A stretch of DNA of 64,000 bases from Sesamum alatum (taxonomy: Eukaryota; Streptophyta; Magnoliopsida; Lamiales; Pedaliaceae). Within the stretch, counting starts at the first letter, position 1. Each line of letters begins with the position of its first letter. The DNA is taken from assembly GCA_034509735.1 (NCBI GenBank), contig JACGWO010000006.1, positions 5,657,001 through 5,721,000 on the forward strand. Reading direction: 5' to 3'. A model generated the notes under the pieces. The model was not told the DNA's origin and searched no databases. It saw nothing but the letters and a program-made list of their open reading frames with translations. The position numbers and the translations under genes were made by a program. Shown piece by piece: positions 1 through 11,384 of the stretch.

Positions 1-885
1 ATTCGGAAACAGAATCTCGCAGAAATTTTCTTCCAAAAACTCCACTGCGACTATAAAAGGAGAGAGGATGGAGTGAATGGGGCGGATGGGAACACAGAGA
101 CAAGCTTTGAAGAGAGACGAAGAAGTCGTGGAAGCGTCAAGCTGGCTAGGAGGATTGGATTACAGTTCTTCCTTATCCTGTCTTCTTTTTAGCACTTTGT
201 TTGATGTATTTCCTAAGAATATTTATTCTGCTCTTTTGTTAATCTTATGGCTGAGTAGAATTTTTTATCTTGGAATCATGTTGAACCCTTATACAGATTA
301 ATGAAATTATTTTAGTCTTCTTTTTCTATCTCGTGTGAATTGATCAAATCTAATTTCTGAGCATTTATTTATCTTCTGAATATTTTGGCCACGTATTTGC
401 ATGTTTTAGACATCAAGTGAGTACTGAAAGGTGAAATTCCATGTTAGAAAGTTGGAAATTAGATATAAAAATTAACCATGAAAATAGGCTTAATTTCTAT
501 GAGGATTGTATAAATTATCATGATCTCAGTGGATTCGATTTAATTACATTTCCATGAAAATAGGTAGATTTATTGGTCAAATACAGTTTTTTTCACATAC
601 TTGAAAGAGGGTGGTAACGACCCTGTGATAATTTCCTTCGGATTAATCGCACCAAGTAGATTAGAATTCTTGATATGCGGGGATACTTGGTTCTAGGCTA
701 TCACACCTAATTGTCTACCTTCTCGCGTCAGTTTATCTACCTTCAGTTTTAATCAATTGACTAATTCGTACATCTCAATTTGATTAATCAAAATTGAATA
801 AATCCGGTAATCACAATAGTCTCTGTGGGATCGACTGTTTGAGTACTACATGATAAATCATATGCTTGCGGTTACGGCTCATCAC
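1..885 (+). other. Probable LTR remnant (Athila/Tat-like Gypsy)
   Basis: No convincing gene is present; the short ORF at 77-301 has no recognisable domain. A TATA-like string (ctataaaagg) sits at 51-60, followed by a GC-richer stretch to about 170 and then AT-rich sequence. At 821-835 the string ctctgtgggatcgac, followed by gagtactac and a gcttgcgg string, resembles the U5 end and leader that precede the primer-binding site in Athila/Tat-type elements. The sequence then joins an oppositely oriented gag fragment, so this is probably the right-hand part of one LTR truncated at the window edge. This rests on motif resemblance only, as no second LTR is visible. Confidence 0.33.
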
Positions 886-894
886 CCTTGTTAT

Positions 895-1545
895 CAAACT
901 ATTGAAACTTAGGAGGTTGATAGCCAACTGGCATCTTCAGATTATCAAAAAAAAATTTGTGTATGGTTTCGTGTAGGTCATAGACGACTTAGAGCCTCCA
1001 TCGAATTTGTCTTTAATAGTCCCAATCATAAACTCTTTCAGTTGGTTAACTAGATTCAACCCATTTGAGAAGACTTGCAACTCTTTTGTCGATGACTTCT
1101 TCCTTTCATCGGGTTCTTGCTTTTGGGATGTTTCGGCTTCGTCATGGCCCTCAACTTGTTTTCCGGCAACATGATTGGCGTCAGTATTGTCTATCTTGTT
1201 AATCAATTTGCTGATTTGATAGTCTTGCTATTGAACATGTTTTGCTAGACCCTCTATGGCTCTCGTCAAGATTGCAATTTGCTCTTCAAAGGTTGTAGTG
1301 TTTGTCACCATGACGGGAGCTACGGTTGATGTCTAGCGAGGAGTAGATGAAGAGGAGTCATCCTTCAAGTCTCCATTATCTTCATTAGCCTTGTTGAGAT
1401 GGAGTAGCTCTTTCTCAACGATTTCATGGAAAGTCATCTCAGGATATGTTTGTAACTTCTTCGACCTACTTCTAGAGATGACTCTGATACTCTCATTTGA
1501 ACTTGAAACAACAACTTTGATTGCCAGAGTCTTCTTGGCAGCCAT
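895..1545 (-). pseudogene. Ty3/Gypsy gag N-terminal fragment, nonsense-broken
   Basis: Read on the minus strand from the ATG at 1545, this matches the start of plant Gypsy gag polyproteins: a basic N-terminus with a SRSRSKK motif, an acidic and Ser-rich linker, then QLKEFMIGTIKDKFDGGSKS and KPYT strings typical of the family. The two open pieces (1333-1545 and 937-1206) are in the same frame and separated by in-frame stops. Beyond 937 the frame still reads a gag-like NLKMPVGYQPPKFQ string, broken by another stop. Homology ends near 895, where it abuts the LTR remnant on the left. Protease, RT and integrase are absent. A dead retroelement fragment. Confidence 0.7.
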
Positions 1546-1860
1546 TGCGATACTTCAAAACATTTTTGGTGGAGAGATGAGAGGTAGAGATAATTCCACT
1601 GGGCGTGCCAGAAATTTGTAACGCAAATTCCGTGTTTTTGAATTTATTAAAACAGGAAAAATATTACAAATAATTTTTGAATTTAATCAAATATCTTGTC
1701 GATGCAAAATCTCTATTTAAATCCTCTGATTCTACACGATCTTCAAATTCGACAACTTCGGAAGTGGAACTTGACGTTTTAATCTCCTTCGAAGTTAATT
1801 TAGATTTTCAATATTAATTCGGAGGTCTTTAAACTTATTCCCAAATAAAAAACTAAATCA
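1546..1860 (-). mobile_element. Leader and LTR edge of the Gypsy fragment
   Basis: On the minus strand the sequence at 1597-1610 reads tggcacgcccagtgg, a string commonly found just downstream of the LTR in plant Gypsy elements. It lies about 50 bp before the gag ATG at 1545, the expected place for a leader or primer-binding region. Sequence to the right is AT-rich and probably the LTR (U5/R), but I cannot define its far border because no partner LTR is in the window. Confidence 0.42.
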
Positions 1861-2005
1861 TCCACATAACCATCAGCAAGTTTTCTATATTTTCTTAGAA
1901 CATATATCAGTAATTACTTTGTTTCAATCCATTAGATATATGGTATGAAGTCAATGAAATACAATTTTTACTTTTAGTTTTGATAAGTTGATCATGAAAT
2001 ATATG

Positions 2006-2788
2006 GAGTGTTTGCGTGCGTTTTGAAAAGCGTTTTTCAGCTTTTGTATGCACAAAAGTATTTTTTATATGGTTGGGATGTCAATTTTTACTTTTGAAAC
2101 TACTACAAAAAAAACACTTTTAAGCCAAAAGTTATAAGCACCCTCGGGGGTGCTTCTAGCTGCTTTAACTTTTTTGTAAATAAATTAAACTTTTTTTAGA
2201 CTATTTTACCCTCGTTATAATAATTTCAATTCGATTTTACTTTTTTTAATTCATTTTCAAAATTTCTCATCAAAAGTTGATGTTAGAATTTTCAAATAAA
2301 TTGAATAATTTATAATTTCACATATTTTATATTTTATTTTCTATATTATAAGATATTATTCCTCATCATAGAAAAATATAGTAAATTGCTATGATTAATT
2401 TAAAAAATAATTTTTTTTGTTCAATTGTGAAAGTTTATTTATTATACATGAATGAACAATTATATTACTTAATGGGAACATTATTGAATTAAACATCCAG
2501 TTTTTCTATTATTATTGAATATTTTTAATAATATAAATAATAATTATTTTATAAAAAATTAAATATGAGATATAGTAATTGGAATAAATTTATTATTTTT
2601 TGAGGAAAAATAATTATTATAATCATGAGATGAATATACATGTTAAGGAAAAATATCATTTTTTAATACATTGGGATAAAACGATCTTTGATCAATAAAA
2701 CTTGTTTTAGAAGTGTATTTTTCCCAAACATTACTTAATTTAGCTTTTATCTGCTTTTCACTTTTTTTTTTACAAACACTACCCATTT
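2006..2788. mobile_element. Possible hAT-like non-autonomous element
   Basis: The left end (agtgtttgcgtgc...) and the reverse complement of the right end (agtgtttgtaaaa...) both begin agtgtttg and continue into similar aaaagc/cagcttttg-type sequence, as in many plant hAT MITEs. The interior is AT-rich with no ORF. An 8-bp target duplication is not evident, so the borders are tentative. Confidence 0.33.
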
Positions 2789-3535
2789 TTGTTTTTACTA
2801 TCACTTCCAATTTTTTCTACGAAAATCATTTCTCTAAAAACAGAAGCTTTCACAAAAACTCTCATAATTAATTTGATGAGCGTTTTAATTGATTCAAATT
2901 TGCCTCATGACTTTGTTGGACCGAAAATACAATAAACTAAAACTATTTCCTCGAGTTTGTTGGAATTGTTAATTATCAAGCTACAAAAATTGTGTTTGAA
3001 TTTGGTTTAATTATTAATCTAATCGAGTTTAAATGAGCTTTATTAATTGGATCAAATATGAGATGAACTCTAATAATTTGATATTTTAATGTATATGTAT
3101 TACTTTATGACTAATCGAATTGACTCGAGTCAAGTCTCAAAATTTATTGTATAAAAATTTTGTTCGAATTTGATTTGTTAAGCTTAACAAATTGTGTTAG
3201 AAACGAATTTTTATCGATCGATATATTCAATCGAGTATTGAATATATAATTTAATTTATCTTTCAACCCGAACTAGAGAAAACAAGTTATTCTATCAAAT
3301 TAGTCCGAAAATTATTTTCATTTTCTTATCATTGATATTAAGGGCACCTTTTTTAATTAGTTGTATCTTCAAGTATACATCGTCCATTACTCATGAAATT
3401 AATGTAATAGAAAGGAGATGATTAGAAGAAACAAGAGTATAGCAGAGAAGATAATGGAAAATAGAATATTAAAAGAAGCATAGGACAACAACAATTCTAT
3501 TGTGTTTTTTCTTCAAGCATGAAAAAGAAAAAAAT
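2789..3535. other. AT-rich intergenic sequence, nothing recognised
   Basis: AT-rich sequence with stops in all frames. I see no domain, RNA gene or clear repeat. Confidence 0.6.
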
Positions 3536-3544
3536 ATTTTAATT

Positions 3545-4042
3545 GGATTAAATATAATTTTCGTCTTGTATCTTTTGCATTTTTGCATTTTAGTTCTTTA
3601 TCTTTTTAGGGTAGCAAATAGATCTTGTATTTTTAATCTTTTGCGATTTTGGTCCTTCAGTCGGTGAAGTTTGCAAATATTGCCGGATTTTTTGTTTTTT
3701 AAATTTGGGGCTTTTGTTCCCATTAGTCAATTCAATGGACCAAAATGGAGAAAAAGTATAAGTTACATAACCTATTTGTTATACTAGAAAGATAAAGAGG
3801 ACTAAAACGCCAAAATATAAAAGATGTAGGACGAAAATTTGGTTCCATGCTGGCAGTAATTTAACCAATGGGAACAAAAGTCCAAAATTAAGAAAAAATT
3901 CCGGTAACATTTGCAAACTCCGATGATTGAAGGACCGAAATCAGGAAAAATTAAAAAGTTACAGAACCTATTTGCTAACCGAGAAAGATAAAATACTAAA
4001 ACATTAAAATAGAAATATACAGGACGAAAATATATTTAAGCC
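3545..4042. mobile_element. Inverted-repeat MITE, Mutator-like (about 0.5 kb)
   Basis: The left arm begins ggattaaatataattttcgt, and the right arm, reverse complemented, begins ggcttaaatatattttcgt. The arms continue as a long imperfect inverted repeat with ttttggtcc/ggaccaaaa-type motifs. Flanking 9-mers are attttaatt (3536-3544) and atattaatt (4043-4051), 8 of 9 identical, which fits the 9-bp target duplication of Mutator-like transposons. There is no coding capacity. It lies 18 bp left of the next MULE. Confidence 0.6.
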
Positions 4043-4068
4043 ATATTAATTCAAATAGTAAATGATGA

Positions 4069-5190
4069 AAGGGAAAAATGCAATTATCTCTCTGCGTTAT
4101 GCAAAATGTGCAAAGACTCTTTTATAAAAAAAAAAAAAAAAAAAATAGCATTTCACCCTCTTATGTTTTTAGAAATGGTGCAAAAAAAACCTCCCCCAAA
4201 GGCTCCGGTGGAATGCATGCGCTGATTACGCTATTTTTACTTGATTTTAATTATTAAAATATTATTTTTATGTATAAAATATATTATATTAATATTTATA
4301 TATAATAATCATTTATATATATTAATATATTTTATATATAGCATATATTTATTATTGATATATATTAATAACATATTTTCTTTTAATTCTTTTTACCTTT
4401 CTTCATCTTTCTGCGCCGGCCCCTCCATCGCTGCTGCCCCTCCCCCCTTTTCCCCCTCCGTTGCGTCGTTCCCCCTGCCCCTCTCCTAGATCTCGCGTCG
4501 TTGCCCCTCCCCCCGTTTTCCCCTCCGCCGTTGCTCCCCCTCCCCCCATTTCCCCCTCCGCTGCGTCGTCACCCCTACCCCTCTCCTAGATCTCACGTCG
4601 CTCCCCCTCCCCCCCTGTTCCCGTCCGCTGCTCCTCCCCCTCCCCCACCCCAGGACTCGCGTCGCTCCCCCTCCCCCTTTTCCTCCTCCGTCGCTTCTTC
4701 CCCAGATCTCGTTCTGCCTCCCCCTGTTTCCCCCTCTGCCGCACCTCCGCCTTCTCTCTTTCCCTCGGCCATCGCCGTGACTGCTGTCTTACCCTCCACC
4801 CTTGATAGTGTGTATATATATATTTGTATTTATATTTACAATATATTTTAATTATACATATAAAAATTATTATATATATAATTTTAATTTTAATATGTAT
4901 ACATATAAGTTTTAAACCGTTTATTTAAATTAAATTAAATCTAAATCATCGATCGATCAGTCAAATCTGAATCACAAATCTAAATCGATCAAATGACTTT
5001 AAATAAGAATATAAATACAATTTTATAATTAAAAATAAAAAAAGTAAAAAAAATGGGAGGGTGCATCTCATACAATCGTGAGAGGCGTTTTTGTTTTATT
5101 TTTAAAAACACAGGAGATAAATAACTGCTTTTTTTTATACGGGGTTTTTTGCTCTTTATATTTAATACAAAGGGTAAATTGCATTTAACC
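4069..5190. mobile_element. MULE with GC-rich internal segment (Pack-MULE candidate)
   Basis: Flanked by a perfect 9-bp direct repeat, aaatgatga (4060-4068 and 5191-5199). The ends are an imperfect terminal inverted repeat of about 130-150 bp (aagggaaaaatgcaatt on the left; ggttaaatgcaatttacc as the reverse complement on the right). The 3' flank of NLR-C at 36299-36330 reads through the equivalent uninterrupted sequence, so it serves as an empty-site paralogue. The interior has AT-rich spacers around a strongly C/T-rich block at about 4414-4800, quite unlike the surrounding DNA, and no transposase. This architecture is that of a non-autonomous MULE, and a captured host fragment is possible. 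It sits just past the 3' end of the NLR-A relic. Confidence 0.72.
4414..4800. repeat. C/T-rich degenerate tandem repeat inside the MULE
   Basis: Repeated modules of the kind cgtcgctccccctccccc / ttttccccctccgctg recur with a period of roughly 60 bp, separated by cctagatctcgcgtcg-like strings. The plus strand can be read as a Pro/Ser-rich ORF (4501-4851) and the minus strand as a Gly/Glu-rich one, but both are expected from composition. I do not call a protein here. Confidence 0.7.
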
Positions 5191-5214
5191 AAATGATGAA
5201 TGAATATGACATTC

Positions 5215-6923
5215 TCAAACATATTTGAAAAGATCTTTCCATCCTTCACCAGCCACCGCTCGTACGCTGTCTAGAAATTTTTCGGACATCAAACTGATAA
5301 AAAATTCTGGTAGAGTAGTGAAAGATTTAAATCCATCCGGAAGCATCTCCAATTTTTGGCATTGATGAATATGCAGAAAGGTGAGATTGGGCATTGCTCC
5401 TTCCTCTATTCTCCAATCCTCTAAATTATGCAATTTACTCAGCGTAAGTTTTCTGAGTTGAAGAAATCCAGTTGCCTTACAAAACATCTCTCTACCCGCA
5501 TATGCATTTTCATGCAATACAAGTTCTCGTAACATGGGGAGCTTCTCCAATATTTTCATTGGGTCTTTCTCAATATAACATTCTTCAAAACCCAATGTAA
5601 TCAAATTACGACCCAACTCAAGTTCATAGACTGGTAATTTGCTCACAGGACCGCGAATAACCAACCGACTTAATGAGCGACACATGAACACCTTCCTTAA
5701 AAGATTTGAGCCTTCTTCCGAATCAAAATTGCAAAAAATAGAAAGACGTACCTAACGAAACTGGTCTTGATGTCCCAAAATGTGATCAACAATCATCGAA
5801 AGACTTTCATCCCCTTCAACAAGCGCATACAATACTTGAAGCTTCAACAATTTAAGGAGATGAGTAGTTTCATGGATTCTACTATGGAACCAAATAAAAG
5901 TCTCCAACTCATTCAAGCCATCGAGTTTCAATTTTTCACCACAAACACTCCTAAAATTCCAATGTAAAAACAGATGCCTCAAGTGCTTCATTTTATGGAT
6001 GGAATTAGGTAATGCAATACGAGAATTTACTCGTAGATCCAACGACTGCAGACATGGTAGCTTGCACACAGATATCGGCAACTCATCCACCTCACTGTCT
6101 CTTAGACTCAAATACTTGAGCAGAATCAATTTTCCAATTTCCTCGAGCAATTTCTTATTCTTAAAATGGTGTCCTTCCAATATTAAGACTCTAAGAAATT
6201 TCAACATACCTAAATTAAACTTGTCCCAATATTTTCGTTCCCCCTTTATCTTGTTGATTGATAAAAGAGCTCGCAAATCTTGATCTTTCCAAATGTGATC
6301 ATCCTCCAATTCATTTAAATGGATTGCCAGCCTACTTGTTTTGCACATCCAAGGCTCATGATCTTGTCCTCCCATCTGCTCATCCACAACCATAAGAAAC
6401 TCTTCATCTTTTGCCTTGGACAAACAAAGCTCTCTTATCATATCATGAAGCCGACATGATATAAACCTGTTATATACCGAGCTTTCATCCATTTTCACCT
6501 CAACCATACACTTACTTGCTAGCTCGAACAAATAGCATTCTGCGACATCTCTCAGAATTTCTCCTCTTCCTCTGTCTTCATAGGAAATCATTCCTTCAGC
6601 CATCCATATTAAATATAGTATCTTTGTATTTATCTCTTTATCCTTTGGAAAACATGCCAAGTACAGAAAACATGGCTTTAAATTGTAATGGAGCACATTG
6701 TAACTCAACTCCAATATTTGAGCTACTCTTCCATCTTTCTGCAAACCTTTCCCACGTTGTAGATAGGAATCAATATTTTTGCAAATCTTCTGCTACTCAA
6801 TTAACGTTTTTTCCTGCTGTAAATGTCCTCCAATAACAGAAATAGGCAGTGGTAGACACCCACATTTCCTTACAATGTCTCTGCCAATATCTTCCAACTG
6901 CTTTATTTCAATTGGAATTACCC
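5215..6923 (-). pseudogene. NLR-A: CNL resistance gene relic, exon 2 only
   Basis: On the minus strand this is the second exon of the same CNL family as NLR-B, C and D. It starts after a canonical acceptor (aatgcag) at 6924 and runs through the GLPL-type motif (CGCLPLP), the RNBS-D motif (NLKPCFLYLACFP), the MHD-equivalent RLHDMIREL, and LRRs including LPISVCKLPCLQSLDL. One frame is kept throughout but is interrupted by two nonsense codons: TAG for the Trp of the usual IEW string (6793-6795), and TAG for Glu (5752-5754). The C-terminus diverges after RAVAGEG and stops at 5215, short of the YHKIKHIP tail of its relatives. The coiled-coil/P-loop exon is absent from the window to the right, so no functional NLR can be made. 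A SINE lies in the retained intron and a MULE just beyond the 3' end. Confidence 0.95.
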
Positions 6924-6959
6924 CTGCATTACACAATGAGTAGATATGTAAGTTACGTA

Positions 6960-7239
6960 ACTGATGATTCTTTGCCCGAGTGGTGAGGTTGAGGTCCCAC
7001 AATCAAGAAGTCGTGGATTCGAGTACTACAAATGTAGGAAGTTGTTTAATTTATAGGATGATTGTATTATTCCTTTGATTGGTGTTGGTAGACGTAGATT
7101 TGTTATTATACCGTGGACAGAATAGATATTGTTATATTGTACACTAGATATTGTAATAGCAATTGATCGCTTTAGAAACATTATTGTACTTTCAAATTAA
7201 TAGTTAATCGCTCATTATAAAAAAAAAAAAAAAGATAAA
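6960..7239 (+). mobile_element. tRNA-derived SINE in the NLR-A intron
   Basis: A box-A-like string (ttgcccgagtggtgagg, from about 6972) is followed by a box-B-like ggattcgagtac (7015-7026), the spacing of an internal Pol III promoter. A non-coding body follows, ending in an A15 tail (7219-7233). The element is flanked by taagttacgta (6949-6959) and taagttatgta (7240-7250), an 11-bp target duplication with one mismatch. The corresponding intron positions in NLR-C and NLR-D (atgtaagttacttagg at 63758 onward in D) lack the insert. It is oriented opposite to NLR-A. Confidence 0.68.
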
Positions 7240-7330
7240 TAAGTTATGTAGATTTGTTCATTATAAATATTAGGCCTAATTCTTTATCAAATTGATTGGC
7301 ATAAACTCAATGATTTATTAGCTACATATT

Positions 7331-7628
7331 CACTAGAAGAAATATAATTTTTTACTATGGTCAATTATCGTGGTTAAAAGTAAAAAATCGTAGCATATAC
7401 TAATTAACCACTGTTGCCCAATTACAACTATTAGTGTTTCTATAAGTGGGACCAAAACATTTGCTACAGCTAAAAATTGTGGCAAATATTTTAATTGTAG
7501 GTAAAACTATAGCAGATGTTGAAAGTTTTGCATCGCTTTTGTCTTATCATGATAAATACTATTGATTTGTAATGATTTTAAATCCTAATGATTTACAATG
7601 TAGGGATCAATCATTTTTTTTTATTGTG
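7331..7628. mobile_element. Small non-autonomous CACTA-like element
   Basis: Begins CACTAGAAGAAATA and ends TTTTATTGTG (reverse complement CACAATAAAA), flanked by ATT on both sides (7328-7330 and 7629-7631), the 3-bp duplication expected for CACTA transposons. About 298 bp, no ORF. Similar internal phrases (actatggtc, ggttaaaagtaaaaaatcgtag) recur at 19961 and 33410. It lies where the recognisable NLR-A intron ends (homology 7251-7327). Confidence 0.45.
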
Positions 7629-7776
7629 ATTATACATTATATATATATGCTGTAGATATTTATGTCAATATGGAACTCTTTTTGGTGATGATCAATTAAA
7701 CAAGGTTTAAATGAAACTTGTATGTATTAACATGGACAAAGGCTATAAGCCATTAAAAAAGATTTAGAAAAAAGGA

Positions 7777-8785
7777 GTAAAATTTATTTTGGTAACTGAG
7801 ATCATTAGTGTTACTTTGGTACATTAGTACTCAAGTTTTGATATTAATATCATTTTGATACATGAGTAATTATAAATGACTTAATTAGTACCTAAATTCA
7901 ATATTAATATCACTTTTGTACCCAATTTATATATTTTTTTATTTATTTTTCTATTATCTTTTTATATAATAATCATTTTACCCTTATATATTAAAATAAA
8001 AAATAACAAGTATCACAAAAAAAAAATTGCATAAACTTCTATGGATATATTTATTTATGTTTGAACCAATTGACTTTCATTTTCATATTTGATTATCAAA
8101 ATTATTAAATTTTTTATTTTGATACTTTCTACTATCTTCATCTTTCAATATATATAGAAAAATCCATTATTAAATAACTTCAAGTTCCCAGGAATGTTAA
8201 ATTTTCATCGTCAAAGATATTCTTTTTCGTTTACTTGAGATATTTGAATTTGATGGCAAAACTTAGATATAGATTCAAATGTTTCATTTTACATTATAAA
8301 GTTTCAGAATTTAGAATGCAAATTCAACTTCTCCATGATTGTAATGCATTTTTAATTTATTTTAATATAATTAATTACTAAGTAATGAGTTATTTTATAA
8401 ATATTGATAAGTAAAGTGAATAGAAAAAATAAATTAATGAAATATTATTATTAAGTATAATACTCAAATGTAGAAAATTGAAGTCAGAAAATATATTGAT
8501 TAAATTTTATTCAATTTGTTTTGTATATTTATTATTTTTATTTTGTATCTATATAAAGGTAAATGATCATTACATAAAATCAATAGAAAAAATAAATAAA
8601 TAAATCATTTGAGTACCAAAGTGATAATAATGGTGAAAATCTGGTACTAATTAAGTCGTTTGACATTTTTCGTGTACAAAAGTGATATTAATATCAAAAT
8701 TCGAGTACTAATTAATTTATTTATAATTATTCAGGTAATAAAAGTGATATTAATGTCAAAATTCGGGTAACCATATAAATTTTAC
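7777..8785. repeat. 1-kb long inverted repeat element
   Basis: The left arm starts gtaaaatttattttggtaac, and the reverse complement of the right end starts gtaaaatttatatggttacc. Each arm contains repeated 'gtactaatta...gatattaatatcactttt' phrases, so the two arms can pair over at least 250 bp around an AT-rich centre. No coding sequence, and no convincing target duplication. Probably a fold-back or MITE-type element. Confidence 0.6.
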
Positions 8786-9475
8786 TTGTTAGAAAAGTAT
8801 AATTAATGATGAAGTTCTAAATCAACTAACTGTCATGGATTTAAGACATTCTTAATATTTCTGTGATAAGTGAAATTATAATACATTAATGTAAATTTAT
8901 TTTCGTACTTTAAGAAAGTTTACAACTATTAATTAACATTAATTAAAAGCACTGTTAAAATTTTATATATAACTTAGGAACTTATTCTTTTCTTTGAAAA
9001 AACCTACATAATTCATATAATTTTTTATTTTAGTTATCAATTCCTCTCCCTAGAAGAAAACCTTATGAGGTATGTTGTGCGTTTTATAAGATGTTTTATG
9101 CTGATATTGATATCTAATTATGAGTTCCTTTAGAACACTAGAGATGTGATAACTATTTTTTAATATTTTAATAAGCTCATTTACTTTTGACCATAATAAC
9201 AAAATAGTTATTCTTAATATTTTATGAACTCTATGATTGTACTCTATAAGATACTTTAGAAACTTATTTTTAAATGAAATCTAATTATATCATAATTATA
9301 AAAAAACTTATGTATGAAATCTTATATAAATAAGCTTAGTCTAATTTTCACATAAAAAGAAATAATTAGTCTAATTATACCAAATTAATAGTTTGTCTAC
9401 GGACCTATTCAAAATGTTTTATGTGGTCTTAGTCTAATTATACAATCTTAATTTTATAAATCTTTCTAAAATATT
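8786..9475. other. AT-rich intergenic sequence, nothing recognised
   Basis: No ORF, RNA gene or defined repeat seen. Confidence 0.55.
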
Positions 9476-9775
9476 TTACAAAAATTTACTTATTAAAAAA
9501 TACAGAAAATATCCAACAAATTACAGAAAATTTTGAAAAAAATAGGAAATATATTCAGACTTTTTTTAATAATTACAGAAAATTGTTTTCTAGAATTACA
9601 AAAACTTACTTATTTTTTTTTAAAAAAAATACATAAAATATCCAACAAATGACAGAAAAAATGGAAAAAATAGGAAATATATTGAGATTTTTTTAATAAT
9701 TACAGAAAATTATTTTCTAAAATTACAAAAATTTAATTAATTTTTTAAGAAAAATACATAAAATATCCAACAAAG
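9476..9775. repeat. Tandem repeat, about 120-127 bp unit, 2.4 copies
   Basis: Copies start at 9476, 9596 and 9723, each with ttacaaaaa followed by acttatt, tccaacaaa, taggaaatatatt and aataattacagaaaatt. The third copy is cut at about 9775. Copies are roughly 85-90% alike by eye, so the duplication is not very recent. Confidence 0.8.
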
Positions 9776-11384
9776 TTTTGGAGTTTCAAAATGACGTCAT
9801 GAAAATTTTTTCGTTACAAATTCGTGGCAAAAAAAAGCCATTACAAATCCCTTGTTTTTTTGGAGTATTCTCATCACAAATATAGAAATGAAAGATACGT
9901 ATCATGGAGAGAATTAATTATAAAATCTAAAAATTTATAAGAGGAAAATATCTAAAATGTAACAATACCTACCTTCTTTTGTAAAATTGAAGATCATAAG
10001 TCCAATAAAACATAAGAGAAGATTCAAACGAGCTAGCTATTAATTAAGTGAATTTTTTAAATAAAATTAATCATTTGATGTTTAATGGTTATCAACTAGT
10101 TATTTACTGAAATTTTAAATTAAAACTCCTCATCTTAATCATCATTTCATCAGAGACAACTTTGATTTTTAAGTTGAAGTACAGATTTGTACATACAAGA
10201 TATTTATTTTATATATAAGATTAATTATATTGATATCTATACCACAAGATTTATGAAATATTCAAAAAGTTTCTTGAAATTTATTTTTCTAATAGCCAAT
10301 AATATAATAACTATCATGTACTAAATAATAGAAAAGGAGGGATCCTTGGGCTTTCTTTTAATGATAATATAGTTTAAATATAATACCAAGGGTACTTTCT
10401 ATGTTCTAAATTCCTCTATTAAAATTAGCAATGTGGTTTCATTCTATCGTAATATTTTGATTACATTAGATCTTCAAATAAAATCAATCCATATGAAACT
10501 AGACTTCAAGAGCATTTTAGTCATAGGTGATAATCATATAATAAAGTACCTCCTATGAGATAATTGTGCTTGTTTAAATTAATAATTTTTATAATTGGGG
10601 AGATAATATGATACTTTTCTAATTTTTGACACTAATTAAATATTGTCCATCTACTATAATTCAAAAGTACAAATTAAGATGAATTTATAGGAAAAAATAA
10701 AGAAAAAATATAAAATTTTAACTCTTTAAAACTTTGCTACTAAATAAAAAAGAACTAGTGATTAAATAAGTAAATAAATATATATTAAATTATAATATTA
10801 TTTGGATATGTATCTTTTCAATCCTATTTGGATTATAATATTATTTGGATATGTATCTTTTCAATCCTATTTATCCAATTGATTATTCATGATATATTTA
10901 TTTACTTGAATAATTCTAGAATTATTGTAATATAAACTTAAATTTTTAAAAGTACATATTCATATTAACGAGCTCAATAGAGTAAATAATTTTAATTTTT
11001 TTTATTTTAGTTTTTAAGTATTCAGATTTAAAAAAAGACATAAAAGTAAGAAATTTAATTTTTTATACTATTATATTTTCTTTTCATATTTTTTCTTGAT
11101 TAGACTAATCAAATCGTATATGGTCTTCTAGAAAATATAAAAAGAATAAATGATAAAAGAAAAAGAGAGAATTAAAAAAATTAATAATTTATTTTTGCTT
11201 TTTCCTAATATACTTTTTCTTCTGGTGTATTGCAATTTGATTTTATCATGTTTCTTTATGAAAATATCAAAATAAAAGACATAGATAATTTTTCTGAATT
11301 ATTACATAATAACTACAATTTTTATATGGCAATAAAATAATATTATGGATGTCTACTTAAAAGTGTAATTAGACCAATAATTGG
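9776..11384. other. AT-rich intergenic sequence
   Basis: No gene seen. It includes a near-perfect 43-bp tandem duplication at 10790-10875 (tattatttggatatgtatc in each copy). Confidence 0.55.
10790..10875. repeat. 43-bp tandem duplication
   Basis: The unit beginning ttataatattatttggatat at 10790 is repeated at 10833 with only its last bases changed. A local slippage or duplication event. Confidence 0.85.

Noticed and set aside
77..301. 74-aa ORF following a TATA-like box
   Set aside because: No domain, and context looks like an LTR; probably chance.
9476..9775. CRISPR-like or centromeric satellite array
   Set aside because: Only 2.4 diverged copies, no spacers; an ordinary local tandem duplication in a plant genome.
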